Assembly: GCA_000701945.1 (NCBI GenBank)
Contig: KL370840.1
Location: 958,709 to 1,022,708 of the forward strand
Reading direction: 5' to 3'
Source: Anaerotruncus sp. MC2020
GTDB taxonomy: Bacteria; Bacillota; Clostridia; Oscillospirales; Ruminococcaceae
DNA: 64,000 nucleotides
The notes below the pieces were generated by a model. The model saw only the letters and a program-made list of their open reading frames with translations. It did no database searches and was not told the DNA's origin. A program made the translations under genes and the position numbers. Positions within the stretch are counted from its first letter, which is position 1. Each line of letters starts with the position of its first letter. This document shows positions 34,326 to 43,851 of the stretch, one piece after another.

Positions 34326-34977
34326 CGAAAACGGTGTTGTCCGCGCAGAGTATAGCCGTGCGGCGGATATTTGCGGGCTCGAACACGATGTCCGTAGAGT
34401 TTTTCAGTGCCTCGATGAACAGCGTGGGATTGTAGTTCGTCTGCGTGCCCGCGGGCAGATACATCGTGATATCGACCGATTTGCCCGTATCCGTGCAGCT
34501 CAGCAACTCCGTGTCGGGCTTGATATCCACGGTCTTTATGCCCTTTTTCGTCTTTTTCTCGATGAGTATCTCGGGAGCGGCGATAAGGCTCTGCACCGCC
34601 TCATACAGCGCCGCAGAGTCCTCCGTCACGAGCGAGAATGCGTACTCCGCCTTGGCTATCGCGGTTATCTTCTGCTTCTGCTCCGCGACCTTCACTATCC
34701 GCATACCCTCGGGCATTACGGCATTTAACGCGTCGCGTATCGCCTCCATGGACATCTCGTCGTCGGTGATGTTGAAGTCCAGTATCTCGCAGCTGCTCTC
34801 GAATCCGAGTGACAGCGCCAGCGCGAAGCTGTAGTACGGGTGCGGGTTGAAGCCCTCCGTGTACCATATCGGTATGCGCGAACGCCTGAAAGTACGCAGC
34901 ATACAACGGTTCAGGTCGAGGTGGGAGATGTACTTCGCACGCCCTTTTTTCTCAAACGTTGCTCTTACCCGAAGCAA
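34321..34977 (-). CDS. TIGR03936 / DUF2344 radical SAM-associated protein
   Basis: 218 residues. The N-terminus RVRATFEKKGRAKYISHLDL and the TEGFNPHPYYSFALALSLGFES segment mark DUF2344. The start is TTG at 34977 behind GGAGGG and overlaps the TIGR03960 gene by 26 nt, the standard partnership. In many genomes this domain is fused to or follows the B12-binding radical SAM protein; the reaction is unknown, though tRNA or ribosome maturation has been suggested. The stop codon lies in a palindromic repeat. Confidence 0.88.
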   Translation of the reverse strand: MLRVRATFEKKGRAKYISHLDLNRCMLRTFRRSRIPIWYTEGFNPHPYYSFALALSLGFESSCEILDFNITDDEMSMEAIRDALNAVMPEGMRIVKVAEQKQKITAIAKAEYAFSLVTEDSAALYEAVQSLIAAPEILIEKKTKKGIKTVDIKPDTELLSCTDTGKSVDITMYLPAGTQTNYNPTLFIEALKNSTDIVFEPANIRRTAILCADNTVFE

Positions 34978-36817
34978 AGCATTCCCTCCCCACTTTTTTG
35001 TTCACTCCGCAGCCCGAGCATCTCTGTCGGCAGTTGGGAGTGGTCTTTGATTCATGCGCAGTCTTGTTCTCGCGGACGAGGAACGCCTTGTCCACGAGGT
35101 AGTCGAGGTGGTCCCACGGGAGTATCTCGTCGTAGGTGAAGCGGCGGTTCGCGTAGAATGACGGGTCAATGCCGCAGTCAGCGAACGCCTCCAGCCACAG
35201 CTCGGGCTTGAAGTATTCCTCCCAGCTGTCGAACTTGCAGCCCTTCTTCCACGCCGCGTATATCGCGGGACAGAGCCTCCTGTCGCCCTTTGCGAGTATG
35301 ACCTCGAGCATACTCACGTTCGGGTCGTGATAGCTTATCTTTATCTTCTTGCTCTTGGTCGAGCCGAGCAGCAGCTTCTGCTTGTGGTCAATCATCTCGC
35401 GGGTGTCCTGCGGCTCGAACTCGAACGGCGTGAACGGCTTGGGCACGAATGTCGCACAGCTCACAGAGACCTGTACGCCGCCCTTTCCGCGGGGTCTGTC
35501 CTCGATGCTGTAGAAGAGGTCGACGATACGCTGCGCGAGCTCCGCAATGCCGACGATATCCTCGTCCGTCTCGGTCGGGAGTCCCATCATGAAGTAGAGC
35601 TTGACGCTGCTGTAGCCGCCCTCAAAGGCGATGCGACAGGTGTTCATTATCTCCTCCTCGGAGACGTTCTTGTTGATGACGTCGCGGAGGCGCTGAGTGC
35701 CGCCCTCTGCCGCGAAGGTGAGACCGCTCTTGCGCACCTTCTTTATCTTGTTGAGCAGCGACTCCGAGAAGTTGTCCACTCGCAGCGACGGCAGGGACAG
35801 ATTTATCTTCTCGCCCGCCGTGTAGTCGATGAGCTTTGTCAGCATATTGTCGATGTCGTAGTGGTCGCTCGTGGAGAGCGACGCGAGCGAGACCTCGTCG
35901 TAGCCCGTGTTCTCGCAGAGGCACTTGGTCTGCTCGTATATGGTATCCGCCGATTTTTCGCGGAAAGGTCGGTATATGAAGCCCGCCTGACAGAAGCGGC
36001 AGCCGCGTATGCAGCCGCGGAGCACCTCCACGGACACGCGGTCGTGGACTATCTCCGTGAACGGGACAACGAAATTTTTCGGGTAGTAGACCTTGTCATA
36101 GTCGCGGATAATGCGCTTCTGCACGGTCGCGGGTATGCCCTCGTCGACGTCGAGGCGGTCTATCGTGCCGTCCTCCTTGTAGACGAAATGATAGAACTGC
36201 GGCACGTAAACTCCGCCTATCTGAGCGGCAGCACGCAGGAATTCGAGCCTTGTCGCGCCCTTCTGCTTCATCTCGTGGTAGAGGTCCATGAGCTCGAGGT
36301 TGACCTCCTCGCCCTCGCCGAGCACGAACAGGTCAAAGAAGTCTGCGAGCGGCTCGGGGTTACAGACGCAGGGACCTCCCGCAATGACTATCTGACCGAG
36401 CTCCTGCGACCTGTCGCTGGCAAATATCGGTATCCCCGCGAGGTCGAGCATATTCAGTATGTTCGCGTAGGAGAGCTCGTATTGCAGCGTGAAGCCGATG
36501 AAGTCAAAATCGCGTATGGGGTCGAGGCTCTCGAGTGCGTAGAGCGGTATGCCGTTCTCGCGCATTACAGTCTCAAAGTCCTCGGACGGCGCGAAGCAGC
36601 GCTCGCACCAGTAGTTCTCGCGCTCATTCGTCAGCGAGTACAGTATCTTCATTCCGAGATGCGACATTCCGATGTCGTATGTGTCGGGGAAGCAGAACGC
36701 GAAGCGGACATCCACCTTCGACTTGTCCTTTATCACGCTCCCGACCTCGCCGCCTATGTAGCGCGAGGGCTTCTGCACCTCGAGAAGGTGCTTCTCAATT
36801 TTTGCTTTTAAGTCCAT
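34952..36817 (-). CDS. TIGR03960 B12-binding radical SAM protein
   Basis: 621 residues. The radical SAM cluster motif is CIRGCRFCQAGF (CxxxCxxC) near residue 265. FCFPDTYDIGMSHLGMKIL at the N-terminus and FTLQYELSYANILNMLDLAGIP belong to the TIGR03960 family, whose N-terminal part resembles cobalamin-binding domains. ATG at 36817 follows AAAGGTGG; the frame up to 36877 runs through a repeat and is not coding. The substrate is not known. Translated with DUF2344. Confidence 0.92.
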   Translation of the reverse strand: MDLKAKIEKHLLEVQKPSRYIGGEVGSVIKDKSKVDVRFAFCFPDTYDIGMSHLGMKILYSLTNERENYWCERCFAPSEDFETVMRENGIPLYALESLDPIRDFDFIGFTLQYELSYANILNMLDLAGIPIFASDRSQELGQIVIAGGPCVCNPEPLADFFDLFVLGEGEEVNLELMDLYHEMKQKGATRLEFLRAAAQIGGVYVPQFYHFVYKEDGTIDRLDVDEGIPATVQKRIIRDYDKVYYPKNFVVPFTEIVHDRVSVEVLRGCIRGCRFCQAGFIYRPFREKSADTIYEQTKCLCENTGYDEVSLASLSTSDHYDIDNMLTKLIDYTAGEKINLSLPSLRVDNFSESLLNKIKKVRKSGLTFAAEGGTQRLRDVINKNVSEEEIMNTCRIAFEGGYSSVKLYFMMGLPTETDEDIVGIAELAQRIVDLFYSIEDRPRGKGGVQVSVSCATFVPKPFTPFEFEPQDTREMIDHKQKLLLGSTKSKKIKISYHDPNVSMLEVILAKGDRRLCPAIYAAWKKGCKFDSWEEYFKPELWLEAFADCGIDPSFYANRRFTYDEILPWDHLDYLVDKAFLVRENKTAHESKTTPNCRQRCSGCGVNKKVGRECFASGKSNV

Positions 36818-36845
36818 ATATCCACCTTTGGGTATCATCAAATAT

Positions 36846-36912
36846 GTGTAGGGGACGGCGTCCTCGACGTCCCGCAAATCAATTGCCTGTAGGGGCGGAT
36901 ATCATCCGCCCT
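36846..36912. repeat. Two adjacent TGTAGGG palindromes
   Basis: TGTAGGGGACGGCGTCCTCG.. (36846-36874) and TGTAGGGGCGGATATCATCC.. (36888-36912), same orientation, between cdd and the TIGR03960 gene. Confidence 0.85.
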
Positions 36913-36923
36913 GTCTGTTCATT

Positions 36924-37304
36924 TTACAGCGTGAATCGCATCGGCAGGAAGTCCGACAGCTTGAACCACCCGTTCGACAGTATCACCACGAGGTCGTCGC
37001 CGCAGAACTCGCTCAGCACCTGCAAACACGCTCCGCACGGCGGACACGGCTTGGTGAAATCACGCGTGGAGCTGCCTGCTATCGCGATAGCCTTGAACTT
37101 CGTCACGCCCTCCGATACTGCCTTGAACACAGCCGTGCGCTCGGCACAGTTCGTCAGCGAATATGACGCGTTTTCGATATTGCAGCCCGTGAATATGCGT
37201 CCGTCAGCCGACATCAGCGCCGCTCCCACGCGAAAGTGCGAGTACGGGCTGTACGACTTCTCCGCAGCCTTGACTGCCGCGGCAAAGAGCTCCTTGTCCG
37301 TCAT
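36924..37304 (-). CDS. cdd: Cytidine deaminase
   Basis: 126 residues, the usual homotetrameric form. The zinc site has Cys in GCNIENASYSLTNCAERTA (with the catalytic Glu following as CAE) and CPPCGACLQVLSEF. It deaminates cytidine and deoxycytidine for pyrimidine salvage. The ATG overlaps the stop of the DUF896 gene (ATGA), behind GGAGG. Confidence 0.95.
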   Translation of the reverse strand: MTDKELFAAAVKAAEKSYSPYSHFRVGAALMSADGRIFTGCNIENASYSLTNCAERTAVFKAVSEGVTKFKAIAIAGSSTRDFTKPCPPCGACLQVLSEFCGDDLVVILSNGWFKLSDFLPMRFTL

Positions 37305-37507
37305 TTTTTGCCGCCTCCGACCTTGTGCTTCTTTCCGTCGGGAGTCATGATGTAGGTGTGCTCGAGCTGCTGCATGAGATTGCCCGTCACGGAGGCGCGG
37401 TACTCGTTGCGGAGCTCGGTCTGCTCGGCTTTTTCGGCTTCGGTGAGTCCCTCCGCCTTTGATTTGCGCGCGAGCTCGTTTATGCGGTCTATTTTTTTCT
37501 GTTCCAT
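37301..37507 (-). CDS. DUF896 (YnzC/UPF0291) protein
   Basis: 68 residues. KIDRINELARKSKAEGLTEA followed by EQTELRNEYRASVTGNLMQQ is the DUF896 signature: a helical hairpin, then a basic tail KKHKVGGGKK. ATG at 37507 has GCGAGG at 6 nt; the longer frame to 37675 is non-coding. Relatives such as YnzC in Bacillus are linked to the SOS response, but the mechanism is unknown. Co-translated with cdd. Confidence 0.9.
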   Translation of the reverse strand: MEQKKIDRINELARKSKAEGLTEAEKAEQTELRNEYRASVTGNLMQQLEHTYIMTPDGKKHKVGGGKK

Positions 37508-37609
37508 GATAACCTCGCTGACCTTCCGCATTCTGCGGAAAATGTAGTTATTGTAATTATAACCCGACATGGCACAAATGTCAAGGCGCGGCAATGATGC
37601 CCTCCTAAT

Positions 37610-37639
37610 TGTAGGGAACGCCGCCCTCGGCGTTCCGCA
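37610..37639. repeat. TGTAGGG palindrome (AACGCCG type)
   Basis: TGTAGGGAACGCCGCCCTCG then GCGTTCCGC; arms GGAACGCCG and CGGCGTTCC. The same type recurs at 37775 and 43793. Confidence 0.85.
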
Positions 37640-37695
37640 AATACGCGTACGGCATACACGGGTGAGCTCGTCCAAATAAAAACGTCAGATTTCTC

Positions 37696-37728
37696 GTTCG
37701 CAAACAATCCGGTGAATTGTTTGCGAAC
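37696..37728. repeat. 33-bp hairpin flanking the helicase gene, left copy
   Basis: Arms GTTCGCAAACAAT and ATTGTTTGCGAAC (13 bp, perfect) with loop CCGGTGA. A second copy at 43900 has the reverse-complement loop with one change, so the copies are inverted around the 5.8-kb gene. Confidence 0.85.
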
Positions 37729-37749
37729 ATGATAGCTGACTTTTCAATG

Positions 37750-37804
37750 CGGGCGCACGGAATGCGCCCCTACAGCGGAACGCCGAGGGCGGCGTTCCCT
37801 ACAA
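37750..37804. repeat. Two abutting TGTAGGG palindromes
   Basis: Reverse-oriented GCGCACGGAATGCGCCCCTACA (to 37774), then reverse-oriented GCGGAACGCCGAGGGCGGCG..CCCTACA (37775-37804). Confidence 0.85.
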
Positions 37805-37856
37805 CGATACGCATAATTACACATTACAAAAAATGCGAATTTTTTTCGTAAAATTA

Positions 37857-37885
37857 TTGTAAAAGCTGTCGGTATATGATATAAT
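37857..37885 (+). promoter_or_regulatory. Helicase gene promoter
   Basis: -35 TTGTAA (37857-37862), 17-nt spacer, -10 TATAAT (37880-37885), about 50 nt before the ATG. Confidence 0.75.
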
Positions 37886-37935
37886 AAATAATGTATATGA
37901 TTTTTTCAGCCACATTTGGCAGAACGGAGCTTGAT

Positions 37936-40900
37936 ATGGACAACATCATTACCTTCGGCGGAAGCATGACCAAACAGATAAATTTTGCCATGCAGCAGAA
38001 TTATGTGCCTGTTTTCCGCAATATCACTCTCACCAACAACACCGACGAGGTCATTCCCGCAGTTAAGCTCAGGATAAGCTTTGAGCCTGAATTCGCCAAG
38101 CCGTTCGAGTCGCTGCCGACCGACCTCCTCCCCTCCCGTCCCGCGGAGATAGCTCCCGTCAATATAGTCCTCAACGCTGACTACCTGTTCAGTCTCACTG
38201 AAAAAATGGTCGGCAGCGTGACCGTCGAAGCCGTAAAAGGTGACGAGGTCATCGCCTCGCAGGTGAACACTATCGAGCTCCTCGCCTACGACCAGTGGAC
38301 AGGCGTGCTCTTCATGCCCGAGATGATAGGCGCGTTCATCACTCCCAACCACCCGAAGGTGAAGGAGATTGTCGCCGAGGCGGGCAAATATATGCAGAAA
38401 TGGAGCGGTTCGCCCTCCTTCACGGGCTATCAGGACCGCAACCCCAACATCGTGAAAATGCAGATGGGCGCAATATACGCCGCTTTGCAGGAACAGAACA
38501 TCGCCTACAGTGCTCCGCCCGCAAGCTATGAGACGGCTCAGCGCGTGCGCCTGCCCGAGGACGTTCTCACGGGCAAGAGCGGCACCTGCATAGACCTCGC
38601 TGTGCTGTACTGCGCCTGCCTCGAGGCGATAGAGCTCAACCCGCTTCTCTACATCGTCAAGGGTCACGCATTCGCGGGCTGCTGGCTGATAAACGAGACC
38701 TTCTCCGACTGCCTGCAATACGACGTTTCCGCCATTTCCAAGCGCATCGCCAAGGGCGTGAACGCGATGAGCGTGGTGGAGTGTACCGACTTCACCGCAG
38801 GCAAGAGCGTTGACTTCGACACCGCCGAGGCTCACGCCGCAAAGCACCTCGAAGCATTCGACGACTTCTACTTTGCGATAGACGTCACACGCACAAGAGC
38901 GGGCGGCATTCGTCCCATGCCCGCGCGTGTTTTCGAGGGCGGCGCGTTCAAAGCCGTCGACTACGGCGAGCGCAAGCGCAGTGAGATAACCTCCGCGCCC
39001 TCGGAAATGGACATAATCGGCGATATACAGCTCGACGGCGAGCCGCGCGAGGTCACGAAGCAGGTCATCTGGGAGCGCAAGCTCCTCGACCTCAGCCTCC
39101 GCAACAGCCTCCTCAACTTCCGCCCCTCCACGATGAACGTGCAGGTCATGGTCACCGACCTCGGCGAGCTCGAGGACGTGATATCACAGAATGAGGAGTT
39201 CAAGGTATGCCCCGTCCCGAACGATATGTCGTTCCAGATGGCGGACAGCAAGATTTTCGAGACCGAAAACGACAAGGCGCACATCGACGCCGTTGCCGAT
39301 TCCGAGTTCAAGAGCCGCCGCCTACGCACCTTCATCAGCGAGGCAGAGCTCGAAAAGATAATGAAGAAGCTCCACAGACAGGCTAAGGTCAGCATAGAGG
39401 AAAACGGCGCTAATACGATATATCTCGCGCTCGGCTTCCTGCGCTGGTATGAGACCGACAAGAGCGAGAAGGCACGTTATGCTCCGCTCGTGCTGATTCC
39501 CGTCGACATCAACCGCAAGGTGCAGGACAAGTCCTACACGATAAAGGTACGCGACGAGGAGACGCAGGTCAACATCACCGTGCTCGAGATGCTGAGGCAG
39601 TTCTTCGGCATTGACATAAAGGGGCTCGACCCTGTCCCCATGGACGAGAACGGCGTCGACCTCCCGCTCATTTTCAGCACTATACGTCAGGGCATCATGG
39701 CGCGCACACGCTGGGATATCGAGGAGTACGCCTTCATCGGTCAGTTCTCCTTCAACCGCTTCATCATGTGGAACGATATCCGCAACCGCGCCGACGAGCT
39801 CGCCGCGAACAAGGTCGTAGCGAGCCTTATCTCGGGCAAGACAGAGTGGGACGGCGGCGATATCTCGATGACTCCGCTCGACCTCGACAACAAGGTCGCT
39901 CCCGCTGACCTCGCAGTCCCTGTAGCTGCCGATTCCTCGCAGCTCGCGGCTGTTTACGCTGCCAACGCGGACAAGAGCTTCGTCCTGCACGGACCTCCCG
40001 GAACAGGCAAATCCCAGACGATAACCAACATGATAGCGAACGCCCTCCACCACGGTAAGACCGTCCTCTTTGTCGCCGAGAAAATGGCGGCTCTCGAGGT
40101 CGTGGAGAAGCGTCTGAACAAGATAGGGCTCGGTCCGTTCTGCCTCGAGCTCCACTCCAATAAAGCGCAGAAGCGCGCTGTTCTCAAGCAGCTCGAGGAC
40201 ACGCTCAACGTCGGCAGGGTCAAGACTCCCGCCGAGTTCGAGGCTGAAGCTGCGAAGATAGCCTCCCTGCGCGCCGAGCTCAACGACACGATGTCGGAGA
40301 TACACAAGGTGCGCCCCTACGGTATGTCGCTGTACGACGCGGCGGTGAAGTACGAGCAGTTCAAGCCCTACGGCGGCAAGTTCAGCTTCTCGCAGTCGCA
40401 GATAGACGCGATGAACGCCGAGACCTACTCCAACTGGCGCGGCGAGCTCGAACGCCTCGCTGCGGCGGGCAGGGAGTTCGGCGACGTGACCGCTACTCCC
40501 CTCACCTGCTGCCGCCTGACGGAGTGTACTCCCGATACGCGCGGCAGGCTCGAAAGCAGGCTGAATTCGTACAAGTCGGCACTCGCGGCGGCGGGTGCTC
40601 ACAGCGGCGAGCTCTGCACAGCGGCGGGCTCCGCGGGCATGAGCTATGCCCAGTGCAAGGCTGTCGCCGACGTCATCGCTGAGGCGACTGCGGACGGCTA
40701 TATCCTCCCGCAGATACTCACGGGCAGCGACTGGGAGCTCCGAAAGGCGGCGGCTGAGCAGCTCGTTGCCTCGGGACGTCAGCAGCGCGCGCTCAAGGCA
40801 GAGGTGCTCGGACAGTTCGAGCCGTCCGTACTCGCATACGACGCGAGCGGCGCCCTCGTCAACTGGAAGACCGCGCAGAGCAAGTGGTTCCTGCCCAAGC

Positions 40901-43737
40901 TGTTCGGCACGAACAAGCTCGTGAAGGAGCTTGCGGCACACGCAAAATCGCCCGCAACGGTCACAAAGCAGAACATAGTCCAGCACTACGAAAAGCTCAA
41001 TCAGCTCGGAGCACTCAGCGGCGCCATAGTCAACGCTCAGCCCGACTTAACGGCGGTGTTCGGCGCTCTGTGGCAGGGCGAGAGCTCCGACTGGGACACG
41101 ATAGAAAGGTCGGTCGCGCTGTCGGATAAGCTCCGCGGCGGACTTGCGGCGGCTCCCCTCAGTGCGGCGGAGAAGTCGCACCTCGCGCAGTCGCTCGTCA
41201 GCGGATACGGCGACCCGACAGCAAAGCAGTCCTCAAAGGCAGGCACAGACAAGCTCACGGCAGACTTTGCCGCTCTCAATAACGAGGTCTCCGCTCTCGG
41301 CAGCGAGTTCGCGCTGACTCCCGACGCTCTCGGCAGCGAGGGTGACTGGTCTGCGGCGGCTTCGGCTCAGGCTGACAGCATCATCGGCGCGCTCCCGCAG
41401 CTCAAGGAATGGACGGGCATCGTCACGATATGCAACAAGCTCACGGAGCTCGGCATCGGCAACGTCGCCGACAACTTCCTCGCGGGCAAGGTGCGCTCAA
41501 ACGAGCTGCTCGGCGGCTTCGACTGCGACCTCTGCCGCGCTATGGTCACCTCGACTATCTCCGCGAGCCCGATTCTCTCGAAGTTCCAGGGCACGCTGTT
41601 CGAGGAGACTATCCGCAAGTACGGCGAGGTGCTCGACAAGTTCTCGAAGCTCACGATAAACGAGCTCGTCGCGGAGCTGTCCGCGAAGATACCCGCGGCA
41701 GGCGCGTCGGCGGCAAGCTCCGAGATAGGCATACTCCAGAAGGCGATAAAGAGCAACGGACGCATGATGTCCATACGCAAGCTCTTCGACAGCATACCCA
41801 ACCTCCTGCGCAGAATGTGCCCCGTAATGCTCATGAGCCCGATATCGGTCGCTCAGTACATCGACCCCTCGTACCCGAAATTCGACCTTGTCATCTTCGA
41901 CGAGGCTTCACAGCTCCCGACCTGCGAGGCTGTCGGAGCTATCGCGCGCGGCGAGAACGTCATCGTCGTCGGCGACCCCAAACAGCTCCCGCCTACCAGC
42001 TTCTTCTCGTCAAATCAGGTCGACGAGGAGAACTACGAGAAGGAAGACCTCGAGAGCGTGCTCGACGACTGCCTCGCGCTCTCCATGCCGCAGGAGCACC
42101 TGCTCTGGCACTACCGCTCACAGCATGAGAGCCTCATCGCGTACAGCAACGCCAAGTATTACGACAACAAGCTGTTCACCTTCCCGTCGCCCGACGACCA
42201 GATATCAGAGGTCAGCTGGGTACACGTTGACGGCTTCTACGACAAGAGCTCCACACGAACCAACAAAGCTGAGGCAAAGGCTATCGTGGACGAGATATCC
42301 CGCCGACTGGAGGACCCCAAGCTCCGCAAGCTCAGTATCGGCGTAGTTACGTTCAGCCAGCCCCAGCAGAACCTCATAGACGATATGCTCATGGACGCAT
42401 TCAGAGCGCGCCCCGAGCTCGAGCAGTGGGCTAACGAGCAGTACGAGCCCATCATAATCAAGAACCTCGAGAACGTGCAGGGCGACGAGCGCGACGTTAT
42501 CATGTTCTCTATCGGCTACGGTCCCGACAAGGATGGCAAGGTCAGCATGAACTTCGGTCCTCTCAACCGCGACGGCGGCTGGAGACGTCTGAACGTCGCT
42601 ATCTCGCGCTCGAAGTGTCAGATGATAGTGTTCTCGGTCATCACTCCCGAGATGATAGACCTCTCGCGCACACGCTCCGACGGCGTCGAGGGACTCAAGG
42701 GCTTCCTCGAATTTGCGGCTAAGGGCAGGAGCGCTCTCGCCGTAAGAGGCAACACCTCTGCAAAGACTGCCGACTTCAGCAACGTGCTCGCGGAGGAGCT
42801 CCGCAAGCGCGGATATACCGCTAACTGCGCGGTCGGCTGCTCCGACTTCAAGATAGACGTGGCAGTCGCTGACCCCGAGAATACCTCGCGGTACATACTC
42901 GGCATAAACTGCGGCACGAAGTCCAACTACGTCAACGGCACCGCCAAGGACAGACACCTCTCGCAGGCGTCGGTACTGCGCGGTCTCGGCTGGAATACGA
43001 TGAACGTCTATATCCTCGACTGGCTCGACAACAAGGACAAGGTCATCAAGAAGATAGAGGACGAGATAGCCGCGATAATCGAGCGCAGAAATGCGCCTCC
43101 CGAGCCCGAAAAGGAGGAGCCCAAGCAGCCTAAGCAGGAGCTCGTCTTCGAGACCGAGGAGGTCAGCCCGCTCGCCGAGAGATGTGAAGCCTACAAGCCG
43201 TTCAAGGTCAAGGAATACGGCAAGAGCGAGAGCTTCAACGAGACGGGCGAGGTCAAGATAGTCAAGTGCGTCAAGGACATCCTCGCGGCTGAGGCTCCCG
43301 TAAGCAAGGCGGCTCTGACAAAGAAGCTGTTCGCGTGCTTCGGCGTGGCGAGGACAACTCCCAATACAAAGGCGACCGCTGACACCGCTATCGAGAAGTG
43401 TGGCGCGGTCGTGACCAAGGCGGGCGAGAACGACTTCCTGTGGCTCCCCGACCAGACTCCCGACAGCTACGACATCTGCCGCGCTAAGTGTTCCGACGAG
43501 GACAGGCGCGGTATGGACGAGATAGCTCCCGAGGAGATAGCGGCGGGCATCAAGCTCATTATGGCTGAGCAGATAGCCATGCTCCGCGAGGACCTCATCC
43601 GCGAGACGGCTCACCTCTTCGGCTTCACGAGGGTGACTCCCACTATAGAGACTGCCGTTTCACTCGGCATTCGCGAGGCTAAAAAACGCGGATTTGTCGA
43701 GTTCTCCGAGGACGGACGCATTAGTTATACGGAATAA
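37936..43737 (+). CDS. Giant DUF4011 superfamily I helicase with transglutaminase-like and nuclease-fold domains
   Basis: 1,933 residues. In order: N-terminal beta domain (1-130); transglutaminase-like core with Cys in GKSGTCIDLA (near 217) and His in VKGHAFAGCW; DUF4011 (from KQVIWERKLLDLSLRNSLLN near 375); helicase core with Walker A HGPPGTGKSQT (near 685), FDEASQLP and VVGDPKQLPPT (near 1320), and VQGDERDVI and NVAISRSK (to 1557); a C-terminal REase_MTES_1575-like domain (1612-1700); and DUF3320. Such proteins are stand-alone, patchily distributed and suspected anti-phage nucleases/helicases. ATG at 37936 follows GGAG. The nuclease motif looks altered (IDVAV kept, but GINCGTKS where GIECDG is expected). 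It is flanked by inverted 33-bp hairpins. Confidence 0.9.
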   Translation: MDNIITFGGSMTKQINFAMQQNYVPVFRNITLTNNTDEVIPAVKLRISFEPEFAKPFESLPTDLLPSRPAEIAPVNIVLNADYLFSLTEKMVGSVTVEAVKGDEVIASQVNTIELLAYDQWTGVLFMPEMIGAFITPNHPKVKEIVAEAGKYMQKWSGSPSFTGYQDRNPNIVKMQMGAIYAALQEQNIAYSAPPASYETAQRVRLPEDVLTGKSGTCIDLAVLYCACLEAIELNPLLYIVKGHAFAGCWLINETFSDCLQYDVSAISKRIAKGVNAMSVVECTDFTAGKSVDFDTAEAHAAKHLEAFDDFYFAIDVTRTRAGGIRPMPARVFEGGAFKAVDYGERKRSEITSAPSEMDIIGDIQLDGEPREVTKQVIWERKLLDLSLRNSLLNFRPSTMNVQVMVTDLGELEDVISQNEEFKVCPVPNDMSFQMADSKIFETENDKAHIDAVADSEFKSRRLRTFISEAELEKIMKKLHRQAKVSIEENGANTIYLALGFLRWYETDKSEKARYAPLVLIPVDINRKVQDKSYTIKVRDEETQVNITVLEMLRQFFGIDIKGLDPVPMDENGVDLPLIFSTIRQGIMARTRWDIEEYAFIGQFSFNRFIMWNDIRNRADELAANKVVASLISGKTEWDGGDISMTPLDLDNKVAPADLAVPVAADSSQLAAVYAANADKSFVLHGPPGTGKSQTITNMIANALHHGKTVLFVAEKMAALEVVEKRLNKIGLGPFCLELHSNKAQKRAVLKQLEDTLNVGRVKTPAEFEAEAAKIASLRAELNDTMSEIHKVRPYGMSLYDAAVKYEQFKPYGGKFSFSQSQIDAMNAETYSNWRGELERLAAAGREFGDVTATPLTCCRLTECTPDTRGRLESRLNSYKSALAAAGAHSGELCTAAGSAGMSYAQCKAVADVIAEATADGYILPQILTGSDWELRKAAAEQLVASGRQQRALKAEVLGQFEPSVLAYDASGALVNWKTAQSKWFLPKLFGTNKLVKELAAHAKSPATVTKQNIVQHYEKLNQLGALSGAIVNAQPDLTAVFGALWQGESSDWDTIERSVALSDKLRGGLAAAPLSAAEKSHLAQSLVSGYGDPTAKQSSKAGTDKLTADFAALNNEVSALGSEFALTPDALGSEGDWSAAASAQADSIIGALPQLKEWTGIVTICNKLTELGIGNVADNFLAGKVRSNELLGGFDCDLCRAMVTSTISASPILSKFQGTLFEETIRKYGEVLDKFSKLTINELVAELSAKIPAAGASAASSEIGILQKAIKSNGRMMSIRKLFDSIPNLLRRMCPVMLMSPISVAQYIDPSYPKFDLVIFDEASQLPTCEAVGAIARGENVIVVGDPKQLPPTSFFSSNQVDEENYEKEDLESVLDDCLALSMPQEHLLWHYRSQHESLIAYSNAKYYDNKLFTFPSPDDQISEVSWVHVDGFYDKSSTRTNKAEAKAIVDEISRRLEDPKLRKLSIGVVTFSQPQQNLIDDMLMDAFRARPELEQWANEQYEPIIIKNLENVQGDERDVIMFSIGYGPDKDGKVSMNFGPLNRDGGWRRLNVAISRSKCQMIVFSVITPEMIDLSRTRSDGVEGLKGFLEFAAKGRSALAVRGNTSAKTADFSNVLAEELRKRGYTANCAVGCSDFKIDVAVADPENTSRYILGINCGTKSNYVNGTAKDRHLSQASVLRGLGWNTMNVYILDWLDNKDKVIKKIEDEIAAIIERRNAPPEPEKEEPKQPKQELVFETEEVSPLAERCEAYKPFKVKEYGKSESFNETGEVKIVKCVKDILAAEAPVSKAALTKKLFACFGVARTTPNTKATADTAIEKCGAVVTKAGENDFLWLPDQTPDSYDICRAKCSDEDRRGMDEIAPEEIAAGIKLIMAEQIAMLREDLIRETAHLFGFTRVTPTIETAVSLGIREAKKRGFVEFSEDGRISYTE

Positions 43738-43764
43738 TGTAGGGGCGGATATCATCCGCCCGCA
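43738..43764. repeat. TGTAGGG palindrome abutting the helicase stop
   Basis: TGTAGGGGCGGATATCATCC then GCCC; begins on the base after the TAA stop. Same type as 36888. Confidence 0.85.
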
Positions 43765-43792
43765 CCTAACAAAACACTTCGCCAATACACGA

Positions 43793-43820
43793 TGTAGGGA
43801 ACGCCGCCCTCGGCGTTCCG
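43793..43820. repeat. TGTAGGG palindrome (AACGCCG type)
   Basis: TGTAGGGAACGCCGCCCTCG then GCGTTCCG, identical in its core to the copy at 37610. Confidence 0.85.
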
Positions 43821-43851
43821 CCCCTTACGCAATCGCTGACAAATAAAGCTT

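Larger units (their letters stand above)
37508..37856. other. Gene-free, repeat-filled gap before the helicase gene
   Basis: It contains TGTAGGG palindromes at 37610-37639, 37750-37774 and 37775-37804 and a long hairpin at 37696-37728. No convincing reading frame is seen. Confidence 0.6.

Noticed and set aside
35327..36811. Long plus-strand frame opposite the TIGR03960 gene
   Set aside because: Antisense shadow of a gene with a clear radical SAM motif.
39322..40986. Long open frame on the minus strand inside the helicase gene
   Set aside because: It is antisense to conserved helicase motifs; the GAC/GAG/CTC codon bias leaves antisense frames open. No ribosome site or family motif is seen.
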